A DNA stretch of 64,000 bases, taken from the NCBI RefSeq assembly GCF_000166415.1, contig NC_014654.1, positions 1,922,001 through 1,986,000 on the forward strand, given 5' to 3'. Position numbers and translations under genes: made by a program. This document shows, in pieces, positions 26,644 to 36,598 of the stretch. This stretch comes from Halanaerobium hydrogeniformans (GTDB taxonomy: Bacteria; Bacillota; Halanaerobiia; Halanaerobiales; Halanaerobiaceae). The notes under the pieces were generated by a model. The model was given only the letters and a program-made list of their open reading frames with translations, ran no database searches and was not told where the DNA came from. Position 1 is the first letter of the stretch. Each line of letters starts with the position of its first letter.

Positions 26644-27621
26644 CTAATTTGTCTTTTTACCCAGAGCATGGATTATCATTTCTGCAGTTGCCAGATTTGT
26701 TGCAAGAGGTGTTTCATGAACATCACATAATCTTAAAAGAGCACTTACATCGGGCTCATGAGGCTGAGCTGTTAAAGGATCTCTTAAAAATATTACACCA
26801 TTTAATCTACCTTTAGCAATTTCAGCTCCAATCATCTGGTCACCACCTAATGGTCCAGAAGCCATTCTTTCTACATCTAATCCAGTTTCTTCCCTAATTC
26901 TTTTTCCAGTAGTCCCAGTTGCTATTAACCGCATTCTTCCAAGAATTTTTTTATGCCTTTTTGCAAATTTTATCATAGATTCTTTTTTAGCATCATGGGC
27001 AATTAGAGCAACTCTCATAAACTCACCATCAACTATTTTTATGGTTTTTTCCCAATGAAAATCTAGTTTCTCTTTTAATTCTTCAATTGTCCCATTATTA
27101 TCTATAACAAGGTCGGCTTTTTCTTCTTTTTCTTCTAATGGGATTTGAGATTCTATTCTTTTTTCTGCATCTTTTTTGTTAATATTATCTCTATCTTTTA
27201 ATCTTTTTATCTGCTCTTTCTTAGATGAAGAAATCACCCAAGTTTGATCACAAAAATGATCTAAACCTACTTCAAATAATAATGGGGCCATAAAAATAAC
27301 AATTTTGTTTTCTTCTAAATAATAAAAAGCTTTTTCTTTCATTTCATAAATGATTAAAGGATGAAGCAGTGATTCCAACTTCTTTCTTGCTTTGGGATCA
27401 GAGAAAATAATATCAGCAAGTTTTTTTCTATTTATTTCTCCATCTGCATTTAAAAATTCTTCTCCAAATTCATTTACAACTAACTGCCAGCCTTTTTTCC
27501 CTTTTTTTGTTAATTGATGTGATATTTTGTCTGCATCAATAACAATAGCACCTTTACTTTCAAGATATTCTGCAGCAGTTGATTTGCCACTTGCAATACC
27601 TCCTGTCAAACCAATAATCAT
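26644..27621 (-). CDS. Fusion of dephospho-CoA kinase and methylglyoxal synthase
   Basis: One open frame of 325 aa with two complete enzymes. Residues 1 to about 195 are CoaE, the last step of CoA synthesis: P-loop [27 protein letters not shown], and APLLFEVG. Residues 202-325 are methylglyoxal synthase, which turns dihydroxyacetone phosphate into methylglyoxal: [36 protein letters not shown] with catalytic Asp, and [25 protein letters not shown]. Normally these are separate proteins. The internal ATG at residue 202 could allow a separate MgsA to be made, with only a weak GGTGAG before it. Confidence 0.92.
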   Translation of the reverse strand: MIIGLTGGIASGKSTAAEYLESKGAIVIDADKISHQLTKKGKKGWQLVVNEFGEEFLNADGEINRKKLADIIFSDPKARKKLESLLHPLIIYEMKEKAFYYLEENKIVIFMAPLLFEVGLDHFCDQTWVISSSKKEQIKRLKDRDNINKKDAEKRIESQIPLEEKEEKADLVIDNNGTIEELKEKLDFHWEKTIKIVDGEFMRVALIAHDAKKESMIKFAKRHKKILGRMRLIATGTTGKRIREETGLDVERMASGPLGGDQMIGAEIAKGRLNGVIFLRDPLTAQPHEPDVSALLRLCDVHETPLATNLATAEMIIHALGKKTN

Positions 27622-27643
27622 TTAAACCCCTCCCGATTATAGC

Positions 27644-28474
27644 CTAGTCCTGACATTTTGAACAAAAATAACTAGCTCGACCACCTATTTTTTTCTTTTT
27701 AATTTTACTACTACAAATATGGCATTCTTCTCCTTCACGTTGATGTACTTTTAATTCTGCCTGAAAGGAACCTTTTTCTCCAAATGCATTCACATAATCA
27801 CTAAAAGAAGTACCACCATAGATGATACCTTTTTCCAATATATCTTTCATATTAAAATAGATTTTTTCTTTTTCTTCTTCACTTAAAGTGTCAGCTTTTC
27901 GGTCAGGCTTTATACCTGATAAATAAAGTATCTCATCTGCATAAATATTACCAATACCTGCAATGAATTTCTGATTCAAAAGCAGAGATTTGATTACTCC
28001 TCTACGATTAGTAAATAAATTTTTAAAATCTTCCAGGCTAAGCTGATCACTTAAAGGCTCTGGCCCAAGAGTTGCTAATCCTCCGGCCTGTTCTGGCCTG
28101 TCTGGATCAATTAAATAAATTCGGCCAAATTTACGCACATTATTAAAGCGAATCTCTTGACCATCATCCAGACTAAAAATTATATGAGTATGTTTATCTC
28201 TAAATTCTTCTACCTCTTTAACCAGTAGTTTGCCTGTCATCCGTAGGTGAATAACCAGAATTTTATTAATATCTAACTTAATCAATATATATTTACCTCT
28301 TCTACTGATTGAATCTATTTTAGCGCCAATTAGCATTTGCTTAAGTTCAACAGTTGAAAGGTCAGGATATCCGATTAGATTTTCTTCTCTAACTTCAAGA
28401 TCAGTAATTGTTTTATTTATAATTAAAGGCCTAAGCCCTTTAATTACTGTCTCTACTTCTGGTAGCTCAGGCAT
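27644..28474 (-). CDS. mutM: Formamidopyrimidine-DNA glycosylase (Fpg/MutM)
   Basis: Base excision repair glycosylase/AP lyase for oxidised purines, 276 aa from the ATG at 28474. This start gives the mature N-terminus PELPEVETV, in which the proline is the catalytic nucleophile and Glu3 the acid. KYILIKL, the Lys-containing beta-hairpin, GIGNIYADEIL helix-two-turn-helix and the C-terminal zinc finger (CHIC...CSKC) are present. GAGGTGG precedes the start. It overlaps the polA stop by 8 bp. Confidence 0.95.
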   Translation of the reverse strand: MPELPEVETVIKGLRPLIINKTITDLEVREENLIGYPDLSTVELKQMLIGAKIDSISRRGKYILIKLDINKILVIHLRMTGKLLVKEVEEFRDKHTHIIFSLDDGQEIRFNNVRKFGRIYLIDPDRPEQAGGLATLGPEPLSDQLSLEDFKNLFTNRRGVIKSLLLNQKFIAGIGNIYADEILYLSGIKPDRKADTLSEEEKEKIYFNMKDILEKGIIYGGTSFSDYVNAFGEKGSFQAELKVHQREGEECHICSSKIKKKKIGGRASYFCSKCQD

Positions 28475-31109
28475 TTGATCCCACCTCATAATCTTCTTTA
28501 TCACGCCAGTTTTCAGCAATCTGCAAATCTACAAGCAGAGGTACATCCAACTCTGCCGCTGCTTCCATTTTATCTTTAATTAAAAGAGCAGCTTTTTCAA
28601 GATCTTTGTTTGCAACTTCAAATACTAATTCATCATGAACCTGTAATAAAATATTAATTTCTAAATCTATATCTTTTAATGAATCATAAACATCTAACAT
28701 TGATTTTTTCATAATGTCGGCAGCAGTTCCCTGCACTGGAGTATTAATTGCTGAGCGTTCTGCAAATGAACGTCTATGGTAATTGCTGCTATTAATCTCA
28801 GGTATATAACGCTTTCTTCCATATAAAGTTTCTGCATAGCCTTTTTCTTTAACTTTCTGAATAGTTTCATCCATATATTTTTTTACTCCAGAAAAACGTT
28901 CAAAATATTTATCTATATAATCCTGAGCTTCTTCTACAGGGATATCAAGATCCTGACTCAATCCATAAGCACTCATACCATAAGCTAAACCGAAATTGAT
29001 CACTTTAGCATGTCTTCTTAAGTTTGGGGAAACCTGTTCTGCTTCGACTTCAAAAATCTCACTTGCAGTTTCTGTATGAATATCTCGCCCAGAATTAAAT
29101 GCTTCTTTTAAACGTTTATCTCCACTTAAATGAGCAAAAACTCTTAATTCTATTTGAGAATAGTCTACTGCAAGTAATATCATATTATCACTTGAGGGAA
29201 TAAAGGCTTTTCTAATTTCTCTCCCTTCTTCAGTTCTAATTGGAATATTTTGCAGATTAGGATTTGTGCTACTTAATCGTCCAGTTGCAGTAACCATTTG
29301 ATTAAAAGAAGTGTGAATCTTACCGGTTTCTGAGTTTATTAAAGGTGGCAGTGAGTCAATATAGGTTGATTTTAATTTTGCTAGTTCTCGGTATTCGGAA
29401 ATCAGAGGTATAATAGGATGTTTACCTTCTAGTTTCTCTAATACGTTTGCATTGGTAGAATAACCTGTTTTAGTTCTTTTAATAACAGGCAGACCAAGTT
29501 TTTCGAACAAAATTTCTCCTAATTGTTTTGGGGAGTTTAAATTAAAATCCTCTCCTGCTAATTCATGGGCTTTTTTTGTTATTATCTCTAACCTTTTTTC
29601 TAATTTATCAGATAATTGTTGCAGCCAATCTTTATCAATTTTAACCCCATTATATTCCATTTGAGCCAGAACTTTAATTAAAGGTAATTCCATATTTTTA
29701 AATAAGTCATATAAACTATCATCTTTAAGCTTTTTAATTAATATATCTCTAAGCTTAAATAATTTAATTGTTTCTACTGCCAATATTTGATCCTGACTAA
29801 ATTCTTGCATTCCAATATCAAGTTCTCTACTAAAAATTTCCTCTAAATCTGGTAAGCTTGAGGATGGCTGCAATAAATAATAGGCAAGTAAAGGTTCAAA
29901 AGAGATATTTTTAACTTCTATACCCGCACATAACAAGGCCAGTGAAGATTCTTTGGCATTAATAAATAATTTTTCTATTGTTTCTGATTCTAAGATTTCT
30001 TTTAAAGCATCTGCAATTTTATTGTTTTCAGTTTTATATGAATACACACTTTCATCTTGAAAGGCATATAAAATTTCCGTTATTTTTCCATTTCTTGCAC
30101 AACTATCTTTGGCAATTTTTAATGAAAATGCAATTTCTTTATATTCCAAAGCTTTCTGCTTTAATTCTTCTAATTCAGTTTCTCCCACATTTAAAAAATT
30201 AATATTTTCAGGTTGTATTTCTTTTTTATATTCAAATCTATCAAGTAAACTACTGAACCCGAGTTTTTTAAAATGTTCAACCACTTGCCCATCATCATAA
30301 AGATCTAATCTGCATTTATCAAAATCTAATTTAAGTGGAACATCTCTTTTAATTTTAGCTAAGCGATAACTCATTTTAGCTTGATCAGTAAATTTTTTTA
30401 AATTTTCTTTTCTTTTTTTTCCAGAAACTTGATCGATATTATTTAATATCTCATCAATAGAATCAAATTGTTTTAGCAGTTTAATTGCTGTTTTTTCTCC
30501 TATTCCTGGAACCCCGGGTATGTTGTCTGAACTATCACCCATCAGACCTTTCATATCAATCAATTTTTCAGGTGGAATTTCATATTTATCAAATATTTTT
30601 TCCAGATCATAAATCACAAGATCAGAAAGCCCTTTTCTGGTGTACATAACTTTTATATTTTCAGAAACTAACTGCAGAGCATCTCTATCACCGGTAATAA
30701 TATATACATCATAATTTTGAGCAGCTGCCTGTTTTGATAATGTCCCCAATAAATCATCTGCTTCATAACCTTCTTCTGCAATAATTGGAATCTCTAGTTT
30801 AGCTAAAGTTTGCTGTAATAAAGAAATTTGGGGAACAAGTTCTTCAGGCATTTTTTTTCGATTAGCTTTATATTCTTCATATTCTTCATGCCTAAAAGTA
30901 GGTGCCTTTTTATCAAAAGTCACAATCATTCGATCCGGATTCCACTCATCAGTAAGACTAAAAAGCATCCTTATAAAACCAAAAACTGCATTGGTATATT
31001 GACCATCATCATTTGTTAAAAGTGGTAATGCATAAAATGCCCGATGGGTAATACTATGTCCATCTAAAAGAAAAAGTGTCTTTTTGTCTTTTTTTTCAAC
31101 ATTAGTCAA
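28467..31109 (-). CDS. polA: DNA polymerase I
   Basis: Family A polymerase of 880 aa. An N-terminal 5'-3' exonuclease (about 1-290, LLDGHSITHRAFYALP, YEADDLLGTL, GDSSDNIPGVPGIGEKTA) is followed by a degenerate 3'-5' exonuclease domain in which I find no DxE metal motif, so proofreading is probably absent, as in Bacillus and Thermus. The polymerase domain has DYSQIELRVFAHLSGD (motif A), RRHAKVINFGLAYGMSAYGLS (motif B) and LLQVHDELVFE (motif C). TTG start. Overlaps mutM, forming a repair pair with coaE-mgsA downstream. Confidence 0.95.
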   Translation of the reverse strand: MTNVEKKDKKTLFLLDGHSITHRAFYALPLLTNDDGQYTNAVFGFIRMLFSLTDEWNPDRMIVTFDKKAPTFRHEEYEEYKANRKKMPEELVPQISLLQQTLAKLEIPIIAEEGYEADDLLGTLSKQAAAQNYDVYIITGDRDALQLVSENIKVMYTRKGLSDLVIYDLEKIFDKYEIPPEKLIDMKGLMGDSSDNIPGVPGIGEKTAIKLLKQFDSIDEILNNIDQVSGKKRKENLKKFTDQAKMSYRLAKIKRDVPLKLDFDKCRLDLYDDGQVVEHFKKLGFSSLLDRFEYKKEIQPENINFLNVGETELEELKQKALEYKEIAFSLKIAKDSCARNGKITEILYAFQDESVYSYKTENNKIADALKEILESETIEKLFINAKESSLALLCAGIEVKNISFEPLLAYYLLQPSSSLPDLEEIFSRELDIGMQEFSQDQILAVETIKLFKLRDILIKKLKDDSLYDLFKNMELPLIKVLAQMEYNGVKIDKDWLQQLSDKLEKRLEIITKKAHELAGEDFNLNSPKQLGEILFEKLGLPVIKRTKTGYSTNANVLEKLEGKHPIIPLISEYRELAKLKSTYIDSLPPLINSETGKIHTSFNQMVTATGRLSSTNPNLQNIPIRTEEGREIRKAFIPSSDNMILLAVDYSQIELRVFAHLSGDKRLKEAFNSGRDIHTETASEIFEVEAEQVSPNLRRHAKVINFGLAYGMSAYGLSQDLDIPVEEAQDYIDKYFERFSGVKKYMDETIQKVKEKGYAETLYGRKRYIPEINSSNYHRRSFAERSAINTPVQGTAADIMKKSMLDVYDSLKDIDLEINILLQVHDELVFEVANKDLEKAALLIKDKMEAAAELDVPLLVDLQIAENWRDKEDYEVGSNA

Positions 31110-31144
31110 GCTAAATCATCTCCCGTTATTTTCTATATCTTAAG

Positions 31145-32524
31145 TTATTTATTTATTGGTAAATAAATTCTAAAGGTAGTACCCTCTCCTTCGGTACTCT
31201 CAACATCGATTTCCCCATTATAGCTATCAACAATCTCTTTAGCAATTGCCAGACCAAGACCAGATCCTTCTTTTTTACGTGTTCTAGATTTATCTGCTTG
31301 ATAAAAGCGGTCAAAAACATGGGGAAGATCCTCCGCCGCAATTCCTTGGCCCTTATCTTCAATGCTGATTATACAGTTACTTGTTTCTGTTTTATCAATC
31401 ATTAATTTAATATTTTCACTGTTCGAGGTAAACTTAATTGAATTATCAATAAATATCCTAATCAATTGTTTGAAAAGATTCTTATCTCCCCAAAAATTAA
31501 TCTCTGCTTTTTCTTGAAAATTGATCTCAATATCATCTTTTAACAATTTGAATTCTTTAATTATTTCTTTAATTAAATTATTTAAATTAAATAACTCTTC
31601 ATTTTTAATTAATTCACTGTCATCTCCTCTTGCTAGTAAAAGCAGATTTTCCATTAATTGCTTCATGTTTTCTGTTTCTTTTTTGATTGCTTTTATTGCT
31701 TCATCACGTACTTTGGGTTTTTCTTTACCCCATCTGTTAAGCAAATCAACATAACCCTTAATTACAGAAATTGGAGTTCTCAATTCATGAGAAGCGTCAG
31801 ATACAAATTGTTTTTGTTTTTTAAAAGCTCTTTCAAGTCTATCAAGCATGGAATTAAAAGTTAAAGCTAATTTTTTTAATTCATCATCTGGTCCTTTTAC
31901 AGAAAGTCTTCTATCTATATCATTAAAACTTATTTCTCTAGCGGTTTCGGTAATTTTGTTAATCGGAGACAGCATCTTCTTAGTGGTAAAGTAGCCAAGA
32001 AAAACAGAGATTAAAGCTCCAAAAGCTGCGGCTACAATTAAAACGAGAATTAAGAAATCCAAAAAGTTTTTTTCAAATGTTATATCTTTTACCACCTGTA
32101 GATAACCATGAATAGATGAATATTCAGCAAGATTGATTGTCCGTACTGCTAGCCGACGATTACCAGATCTAAATTCTGTTATTTTAGCAGCAAGAGGTAT
32201 TTCCATCTCCTGTAGATATCTTGATTGTGCCCTTATTTCTCCATCAGTACCCAAAATTCTAAAAAAAACATTTTCTTCACTTCGACTTATTTCTTGTAAA
32301 ATTTCCGCATTAAAATATTCTAAAGTATCTTTTTCGTTATTAATTTGTGAAATTACAAATTCACTGGTATTATTAATATTTTTTTTAATATTATCATCTA
32401 TAAAATTTGATAAGAAAAAATAGATAGCAAAATTTATTAAAAATAATAACATTATAAACATTAATGCATACAGTATTGTAATCTTCCAAGAAATTTTGCT
32501 TTTTTTGTTAAAAAATTTAATCAT
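31145..32524 (-). CDS. Sensor histidine kinase (HAMP, HisKA, HATPase)
   Basis: Membrane kinase of 459 aa: two transmembrane segments flank an external sensor of about 115 residues, then HAMP (TTKKMLSPINKITETAREI), HisKA with the phospho-acceptor His in SDASHELRTPISVIKGY, and the catalytic domain with N box (IDNSIKFT), DKGQGIA, FDRFYQADKSR and GSGLGLAIAKEI. It overlaps the regulator's stop by 8 bp. Proximity to htrA suggests envelope stress sensing, as CssS does in Bacillus (inference). Confidence 0.93.
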   Translation of the reverse strand: MIKFFNKKSKISWKITILYALMFIMLLFLINFAIYFFLSNFIDDNIKKNINNTSEFVISQINNEKDTLEYFNAEILQEISRSEENVFFRILGTDGEIRAQSRYLQEMEIPLAAKITEFRSGNRRLAVRTINLAEYSSIHGYLQVVKDITFEKNFLDFLILVLIVAAAFGALISVFLGYFTTKKMLSPINKITETAREISFNDIDRRLSVKGPDDELKKLALTFNSMLDRLERAFKKQKQFVSDASHELRTPISVIKGYVDLLNRWGKEKPKVRDEAIKAIKKETENMKQLMENLLLLARGDDSELIKNEELFNLNNLIKEIIKEFKLLKDDIEINFQEKAEINFWGDKNLFKQLIRIFIDNSIKFTSNSENIKLMIDKTETSNCIISIEDKGQGIAAEDLPHVFDRFYQADKSRTRKKEGSGLGLAIAKEIVDSYNGEIDVESTEGEGTTFRIYLPINK

Positions 32525-33206
32525 CTTGATCAGACCTCATCACATAACCAACTCCACGTACTGTATGTATTAATTTTTCTTCAAATGGCTCATCAATTTT
32601 ACTTCTTAAATACCGAATATATACATCTACTATATTAGTCTCACCGGTATAATTATATCCCCAAACATTATTTAATAACTTATCTCTACTAACAACTATT
32701 CCTTCATTTTTAATTAAATAAACTAAAAGATCATACTCTTTTTTAGTTAGTTCAATTTTTTGGCCAGCTCTTTTTACCTGGTGAGCATCAAGGTTTACTT
32801 CTATGTCAGAAATATTTAAAATATTGGCAGATTCTATAGTGCCTTTATCTCTTCTTAATAATGCCCTAATTCTTGCTAATAATTCTTCTATTTCAAATGG
32901 TTTAGTTAAATAATCATCCGCTCCAGTATCCAAACCTGCTACCTTATCTTCTAATTCAGATTTTGCAGTGAGCATTATTATTGGCAGATCAGAAAATTCT
33001 CTTATTTTATTGCAAACTTCTATTCCATCTAAACCTGGGAGCATAAGGTCTAGTAATAAAAGGTCATAATCATCTTCTTTAAGAGCATTAATCCCATCAT
33101 AACCGTTATCAAATTTTTTAACTTGATAACCCTCATGTTCTAACTCTAATTCAACAAAACGAGCTATCTGAGCATCATCTTCAATAATTAGTATTTTTTT
33201 ACTCAC
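32517..33206 (-). CDS. Response regulator, OmpR/PhoB family
   Basis: 229 aa from a GTG at 33206 (GGAGG at good spacing upstream). Receiver domain: acidic pair in LIIEDDAQIA, phosphorylation Asp in LLLLDLMLPGLDG, Lys in TKPFEIEELL. A C-terminal winged-helix domain follows (ELTKKEYDLLVYLIKNEGIVVSRDKLLNNVWGY, VDVYIRYLRSKID). Pairs with the overlapping histidine kinase. Confidence 0.93.
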   Translation of the reverse strand: MSKKILIIEDDAQIARFVELELEHEGYQVKKFDNGYDGINALKEDDYDLLLLDLMLPGLDGIEVCNKIREFSDLPIIMLTAKSELEDKVAGLDTGADDYLTKPFEIEELLARIRALLRRDKGTIESANILNISDIEVNLDAHQVKRAGQKIELTKKEYDLLVYLIKNEGIVVSRDKLLNNVWGYNYTGETNIVDVYIRYLRSKIDEPFEEKLIHTVRGVGYVMRSDQDD

Positions 33207-33460
33207 TATTTCACCTCCCAATAAAACAGTTAAATATAAAATGTGATTTTTACTTCAATAATTTTATTATATCAACAAACATAGTTAATTTAAACCATCA
33301 AAATCTCTTTACCACTTCTGGATTGTCATTAACCTTATCATCATGCTTACACAAAATCAGTTATTAGTACTACTATTAAGACCATCTAAAATCTTTACAT
33401 GTTTTATATTCTTAAGATAGATAATACTTTCAAAATTATTAATAGAGCACACATATAAAG

Positions 33461-33487
33461 ATCCGGACTTCAAGCTGAAGTCCGGAT
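33461..33487 (-). terminator. Hairpin terminator after htrA
   Basis: ATCCGGACTTCA and TGAAGTCCGGAT, a perfect 12-bp stem with a 3-nt loop 34 bp after the htrA stop; only a short T stretch follows on the minus strand. In the rest of the gap (33222-33460) I see no gene or clear signal beyond AT-rich sequence upstream of the regulator. Confidence 0.7.
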
Positions 33488-33521
33488 TAAATTACAAAGA
33501 GATAATTAAATATTTTATTAT

Positions 33522-34664
33522 TTAAATATCACTTGGTTTATCACCAACTATTCCAAAAAGCATCTCGGTACTTCCATCTCTTATAATTTTAAACATTATT
33601 TCTTCTCCGACTTCTTTATTTCGAATTATTTCTGCTACATCAGAAGTGGATTCAATTTTTTGACGGTCAATTTCTTTTATTACATCATAATTCTCCAGTC
33701 CCGCCTCTTCTGCTGGACTATCTTCATAAACTTCAATTACTATTACTCCCTCTCGATCTTTGAGATTAAAATAACTCTGCATTTCTGAACTAATATCGCT
33801 GTAAGCTATTCCAATCCATGGTTGAGTTATTTCTCCAGTTTCTTTAAGTTGATCTATTATACCTTTAGCTTCATTTATAGGAATTGCAAAACCGATTCCC
33901 TGGCCTGCAGCAGAAACAGCTGTATTAATACCAATTACCTCACCTTTGTTATTCAAAAGAGGTCCACCACTATTACCAGGATTAATTGCAGCATCAAGCT
34001 GAATCAAATTTTGATAGGTTCTAACCTGTCTACCTTCTGTAGGTATTTGAATTGGTCTTCCTAAAGCACTTATAACCCCAACGGTTACAGTATGTTCAAA
34101 ACCAAAGGGATTACCAATTGCAATTGCCCAATCACCAGGCCTAATTTTATCTGAATCACCAAGCTTGACAGCAGATAAATTTTCATCAGTTTCAATTTTT
34201 AAAACTGCCAGATCTAAACTAAAATCTGACCAAATAACTTCTGCCTCTAATGACTCATCAATATTATTTATTTCAACTTCAATCTTATCCGCATTTTGAA
34301 CTACATGTTGGTTTGTCAAAACATAACCATCTTCAGAAACTATAAATCCTGAGCCAAAACCCTGTTGTTCTCTAGGTGGACTTTCGGGTATTTGAAAGCG
34401 ATCTCCAAAGAAAAAACGAAAATATGGATCATCAAAAATATCAGGTATTTCTCGTTGTTCAGCTCTTTGAGCTGTTGTGGTAATTTTAACCACACTATTA
34501 TCAACTTGTTCTGCAATATCTGCAAAATGATTACTCTGATAAATATTTTCACTTTGCTGAGCTTCTGCACTTATATTAAAAGAAAATATGAGTACTAAAA
34601 AGAGAAAAGATAAGAGTAATTTAGCTAATATATTTTTAGCAGATCTTTGTTCTAATAAATCCAT
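33522..34664 (-). CDS. htrA: HtrA/DegP-like serine protease with PDZ domain
   Basis: Membrane-anchored envelope protease of 380 aa. An N-terminal hydrophobic anchor is followed by a trypsin-like domain with catalytic His in LTNQHVV, Asp in SLDLAVLKIE, and Ser in INPGNSGGPLLN. One C-terminal PDZ domain (about 285-375) follows. The ATG at 34664 is preferred, with AGGTAGGTG upstream; a GTG nine bases earlier overlaps that site. Located directly upstream of a two-component system. Confidence 0.93.
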   Translation of the reverse strand: MDLLEQRSAKNILAKLLLSFLFLVLIFSFNISAEAQQSENIYQSNHFADIAEQVDNSVVKITTTAQRAEQREIPDIFDDPYFRFFFGDRFQIPESPPREQQGFGSGFIVSEDGYVLTNQHVVQNADKIEVEINNIDESLEAEVIWSDFSLDLAVLKIETDENLSAVKLGDSDKIRPGDWAIAIGNPFGFEHTVTVGVISALGRPIQIPTEGRQVRTYQNLIQLDAAINPGNSGGPLLNNKGEVIGINTAVSAAGQGIGFAIPINEAKGIIDQLKETGEITQPWIGIAYSDISSEMQSYFNLKDREGVIVIEVYEDSPAEEAGLENYDVIKEIDRQKIESTSDVAEIIRNKEVGEEIMFKIIRDGSTEMLFGIVGDKPSDI

Positions 34665-34714
34665 TTCAAACACCTACCTTAATTTGATGTATTTCAATGA
34701 TCTCTTTACTTAAT

Positions 34715-34742
34715 AATATAACATAGTTATATTAAAAATCAA
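34715..34742 (-). promoter_or_regulatory. Putative htrA promoter with overlapping palindrome
   Basis: TTGATT (34737-34742) and TATATT (34715-34720), 16 bp apart on the minus strand. The -10 lies in AATATAAC-ATA-GTTATATT (34715-34733), an inverted repeat with 8-bp arms that could bind a regulator. Confidence 0.4.
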
Positions 34743-34770
34743 TTAAAAAAATGTTAAGCTCAGATTAAAA

Positions 34771-35514
34771 TCAAGATTTTGCTTGATCTTTAACTTTCTG
34801 CATTTCTGCGTCAATTTCTTCTTGATCTCCTAAATAATAACTATCTAAAACATTCATTTCTTCGTCAAACTCATAAACAAGTGGTCTACCTGTTGGAATG
34901 TTTAAAGAACTAATTTCCTCATCAGAGATATTATCTAAATGCTTTACAAGTGCCCTTAAACTATTACCATGGGCTGAGATGATAATTTTTCTACCTTCTT
35001 TAATCTTAGGTACAATTGTTTTTTCCCAGAAAGGCATAACTCTTTTAATTGTCATTTTTAGGCTTTCAGAATCTGGAAGTTCTGCTTCTGAAAGTTCATC
35101 GTATTTACTCTCATTTTTAGGGTGGCGAGAATCATCAGCATCTAAAGCAGGTGGTGGAGTATCAAAACTCCTTCTCCAAATATGAACCTGTTCTTCACCA
35201 ACCTTTTCGGTCATTTCTGCCTTGTTTAAACCTTGTAAATCACCGTAATGTCTTTCATTTAATTTCCAAGATTTTATAACAGGTATCCAGTGTAAATCCA
35301 TAATATCTAAAATAATATTCAAAGTTTTTGTTGCCCTTTTTAAATAAGAGGTGAATGCTAAATCAAATGTAAATCCTTCTTTTTCTAATATTTCACCTGC
35401 TGCTTCTGCTTCTTTTATTCCCTGCTCACTTAAATCTACATCAGTCCAGCCAGTAAATTTGTTTGCTAAATTCCATTCACTTTGACCGTGTCTAACAAAA
35501 ACAATTTTTTTCAC
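34771..35514 (-). CDS. gpmA: 2,3-bisphosphoglycerate-dependent phosphoglycerate mutase
   Basis: Glycolytic enzyme interconverting 3- and 2-phosphoglycerate, 247 aa. The phospho-His motif [24 protein letters not shown] (acid Glu), and the second catalytic His in [11 protein letters not shown] are present, with full dPGM length. Start chosen at GTG 35514 ([10 protein letters not shown]), since the ATG at 35523 abuts the AAAGG ribosome site. Monocistronic as far as can be seen. Confidence 0.93.
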   Translation of the reverse strand: MKKIVFVRHGQSEWNLANKFTGWTDVDLSEQGIKEAEAAGEILEKEGFTFDLAFTSYLKRATKTLNIILDIMDLHWIPVIKSWKLNERHYGDLQGLNKAEMTEKVGEEQVHIWRRSFDTPPPALDADDSRHPKNESKYDELSEAELPDSESLKMTIKRVMPFWEKTIVPKIKEGRKIIISAHGNSLRALVKHLDNISDEEISSLNIPTGRPLVYEFDEEMNVLDSYYLGDQEEIDAEMQKVKDQAKS

Positions 35515-35637
35515 AATTATCATCCTTTCTTTATCCTATATTCAAAAATAATAAATTAAGCCATAAAATGCTATTAAATAATTAACAAATTAGTCAAATT
35601 TCTGAAGCTAAAAAAGACTTTTTATTCATATTTTTAA

Positions 35638-36408
35638 TTAAAACTTTTTGCCAAAAAACTCTAAGATCAGTATTATAACTGCTCCAGCAAAAAAGAAATA
35701 CACTCCTTCTAAACTTATTTTTGCAGGGAAAACAGCTGCACTAGAACCAAGTATTAATCCAGTAAGCACTGTCATTATTTGTTGATGATATCTTTTCAAT
35801 AAATAAGAAAATAACCAGGCAAAGATCAATAAGCCAAAAATAATCCCTAAAGTAAATACACTTAAATATAAAATTTCAAAATTATTAACTGCTGATAATA
35901 CTGGATGATATAACCCCATTAAAACTAGTAGTGTGCTTCCACTTATCCCCGGAACAATCATGGCAATACTTCCCCAAAAGCCTCCCCAAAAATAAAGCAT
36001 AAGACCTCGACCAGCATTTATATTAACTCCAATTTCCATGCTCACAAATAGTGCTAAAGCAAATGCAGCTAATAGAAATAATATTTTCAAAAAACTGAGT
36101 CGACCAATTTTATGGTAAGTTGCATGGGCAGAAGTAAGTACTAGACCAAATAAAAAATAATTTAATAATAGGGGATTGTTGTAATAAAAATCACTTATTG
36201 CTGCAGCTCCAATATAAACACCTAATAAAGCTCCTAATCCAATTACACTTAATTTTTTATAAGAAATATTTTTAATTGCATAAATTAATGTTTCATAAAT
36301 ATTTAAAACAAGGGCGATGGTTCCACCACTAACTCCAGGTAAAGTATTTGCAATTCCGATTGGAATAGATTTAAAAAATAAAGAAATATAGTTTGTTTTC
36401 TTTGACAA
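35638..36408 (-). CDS. DUF368 family polytopic membrane protein
   Basis: 256 aa with about eight hydrophobic segments. The family signature PIGIANTLPGVSGGTIALVLNIYE lies at the N-terminus, and a second internal MIVPGISGSTLLVLMGLYHP gives the two-repeat layout of DUF368. Relatives include the undecaprenyl-phosphate flippase PopT/UptA class (DUF368), so a role in lipid-carrier recycling is possible but not shown. TTG start with AAGGAAG upstream. Confidence 0.85.
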   Translation of the reverse strand: MSKKTNYISLFFKSIPIGIANTLPGVSGGTIALVLNIYETLIYAIKNISYKKLSVIGLGALLGVYIGAAAISDFYYNNPLLLNYFLFGLVLTSAHATYHKIGRLSFLKILFLLAAFALALFVSMEIGVNINAGRGLMLYFWGGFWGSIAMIVPGISGSTLLVLMGLYHPVLSAVNNFEILYLSVFTLGIIFGLLIFAWLFSYLLKRYHQQIMTVLTGLILGSSAAVFPAKISLEGVYFFFAGAVIILILEFFGKKF

Positions 36409-36514
36409 ACAAATCTTCCTTTCTACTCTTTGCTAAAAAATTCTATTAAATATAGATCTATATCTAATAAATATATTCAAGATTAAGTTAGTTAATACCT
36501 GCATATAAAGAGAA

Positions 36515-36554
36515 TAAAAAAACTTCAGCTTATAAAGATTTCATAAACTGAAGT
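36515..36554 (-). terminator. Terminator of the pyrimidine operon
   Basis: ACTTCAG...TTTCATAA arms pair with TTTATAAGCTGAAGT (about 14 bp) and are followed by TTTTTTT on the minus strand, 45 bp after pyrE. Confidence 0.9.
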
Positions 36555-36598
36555 GATTTCTTGGATATTTTTTCTCTAAGCCTAATGAATTTAAATTA

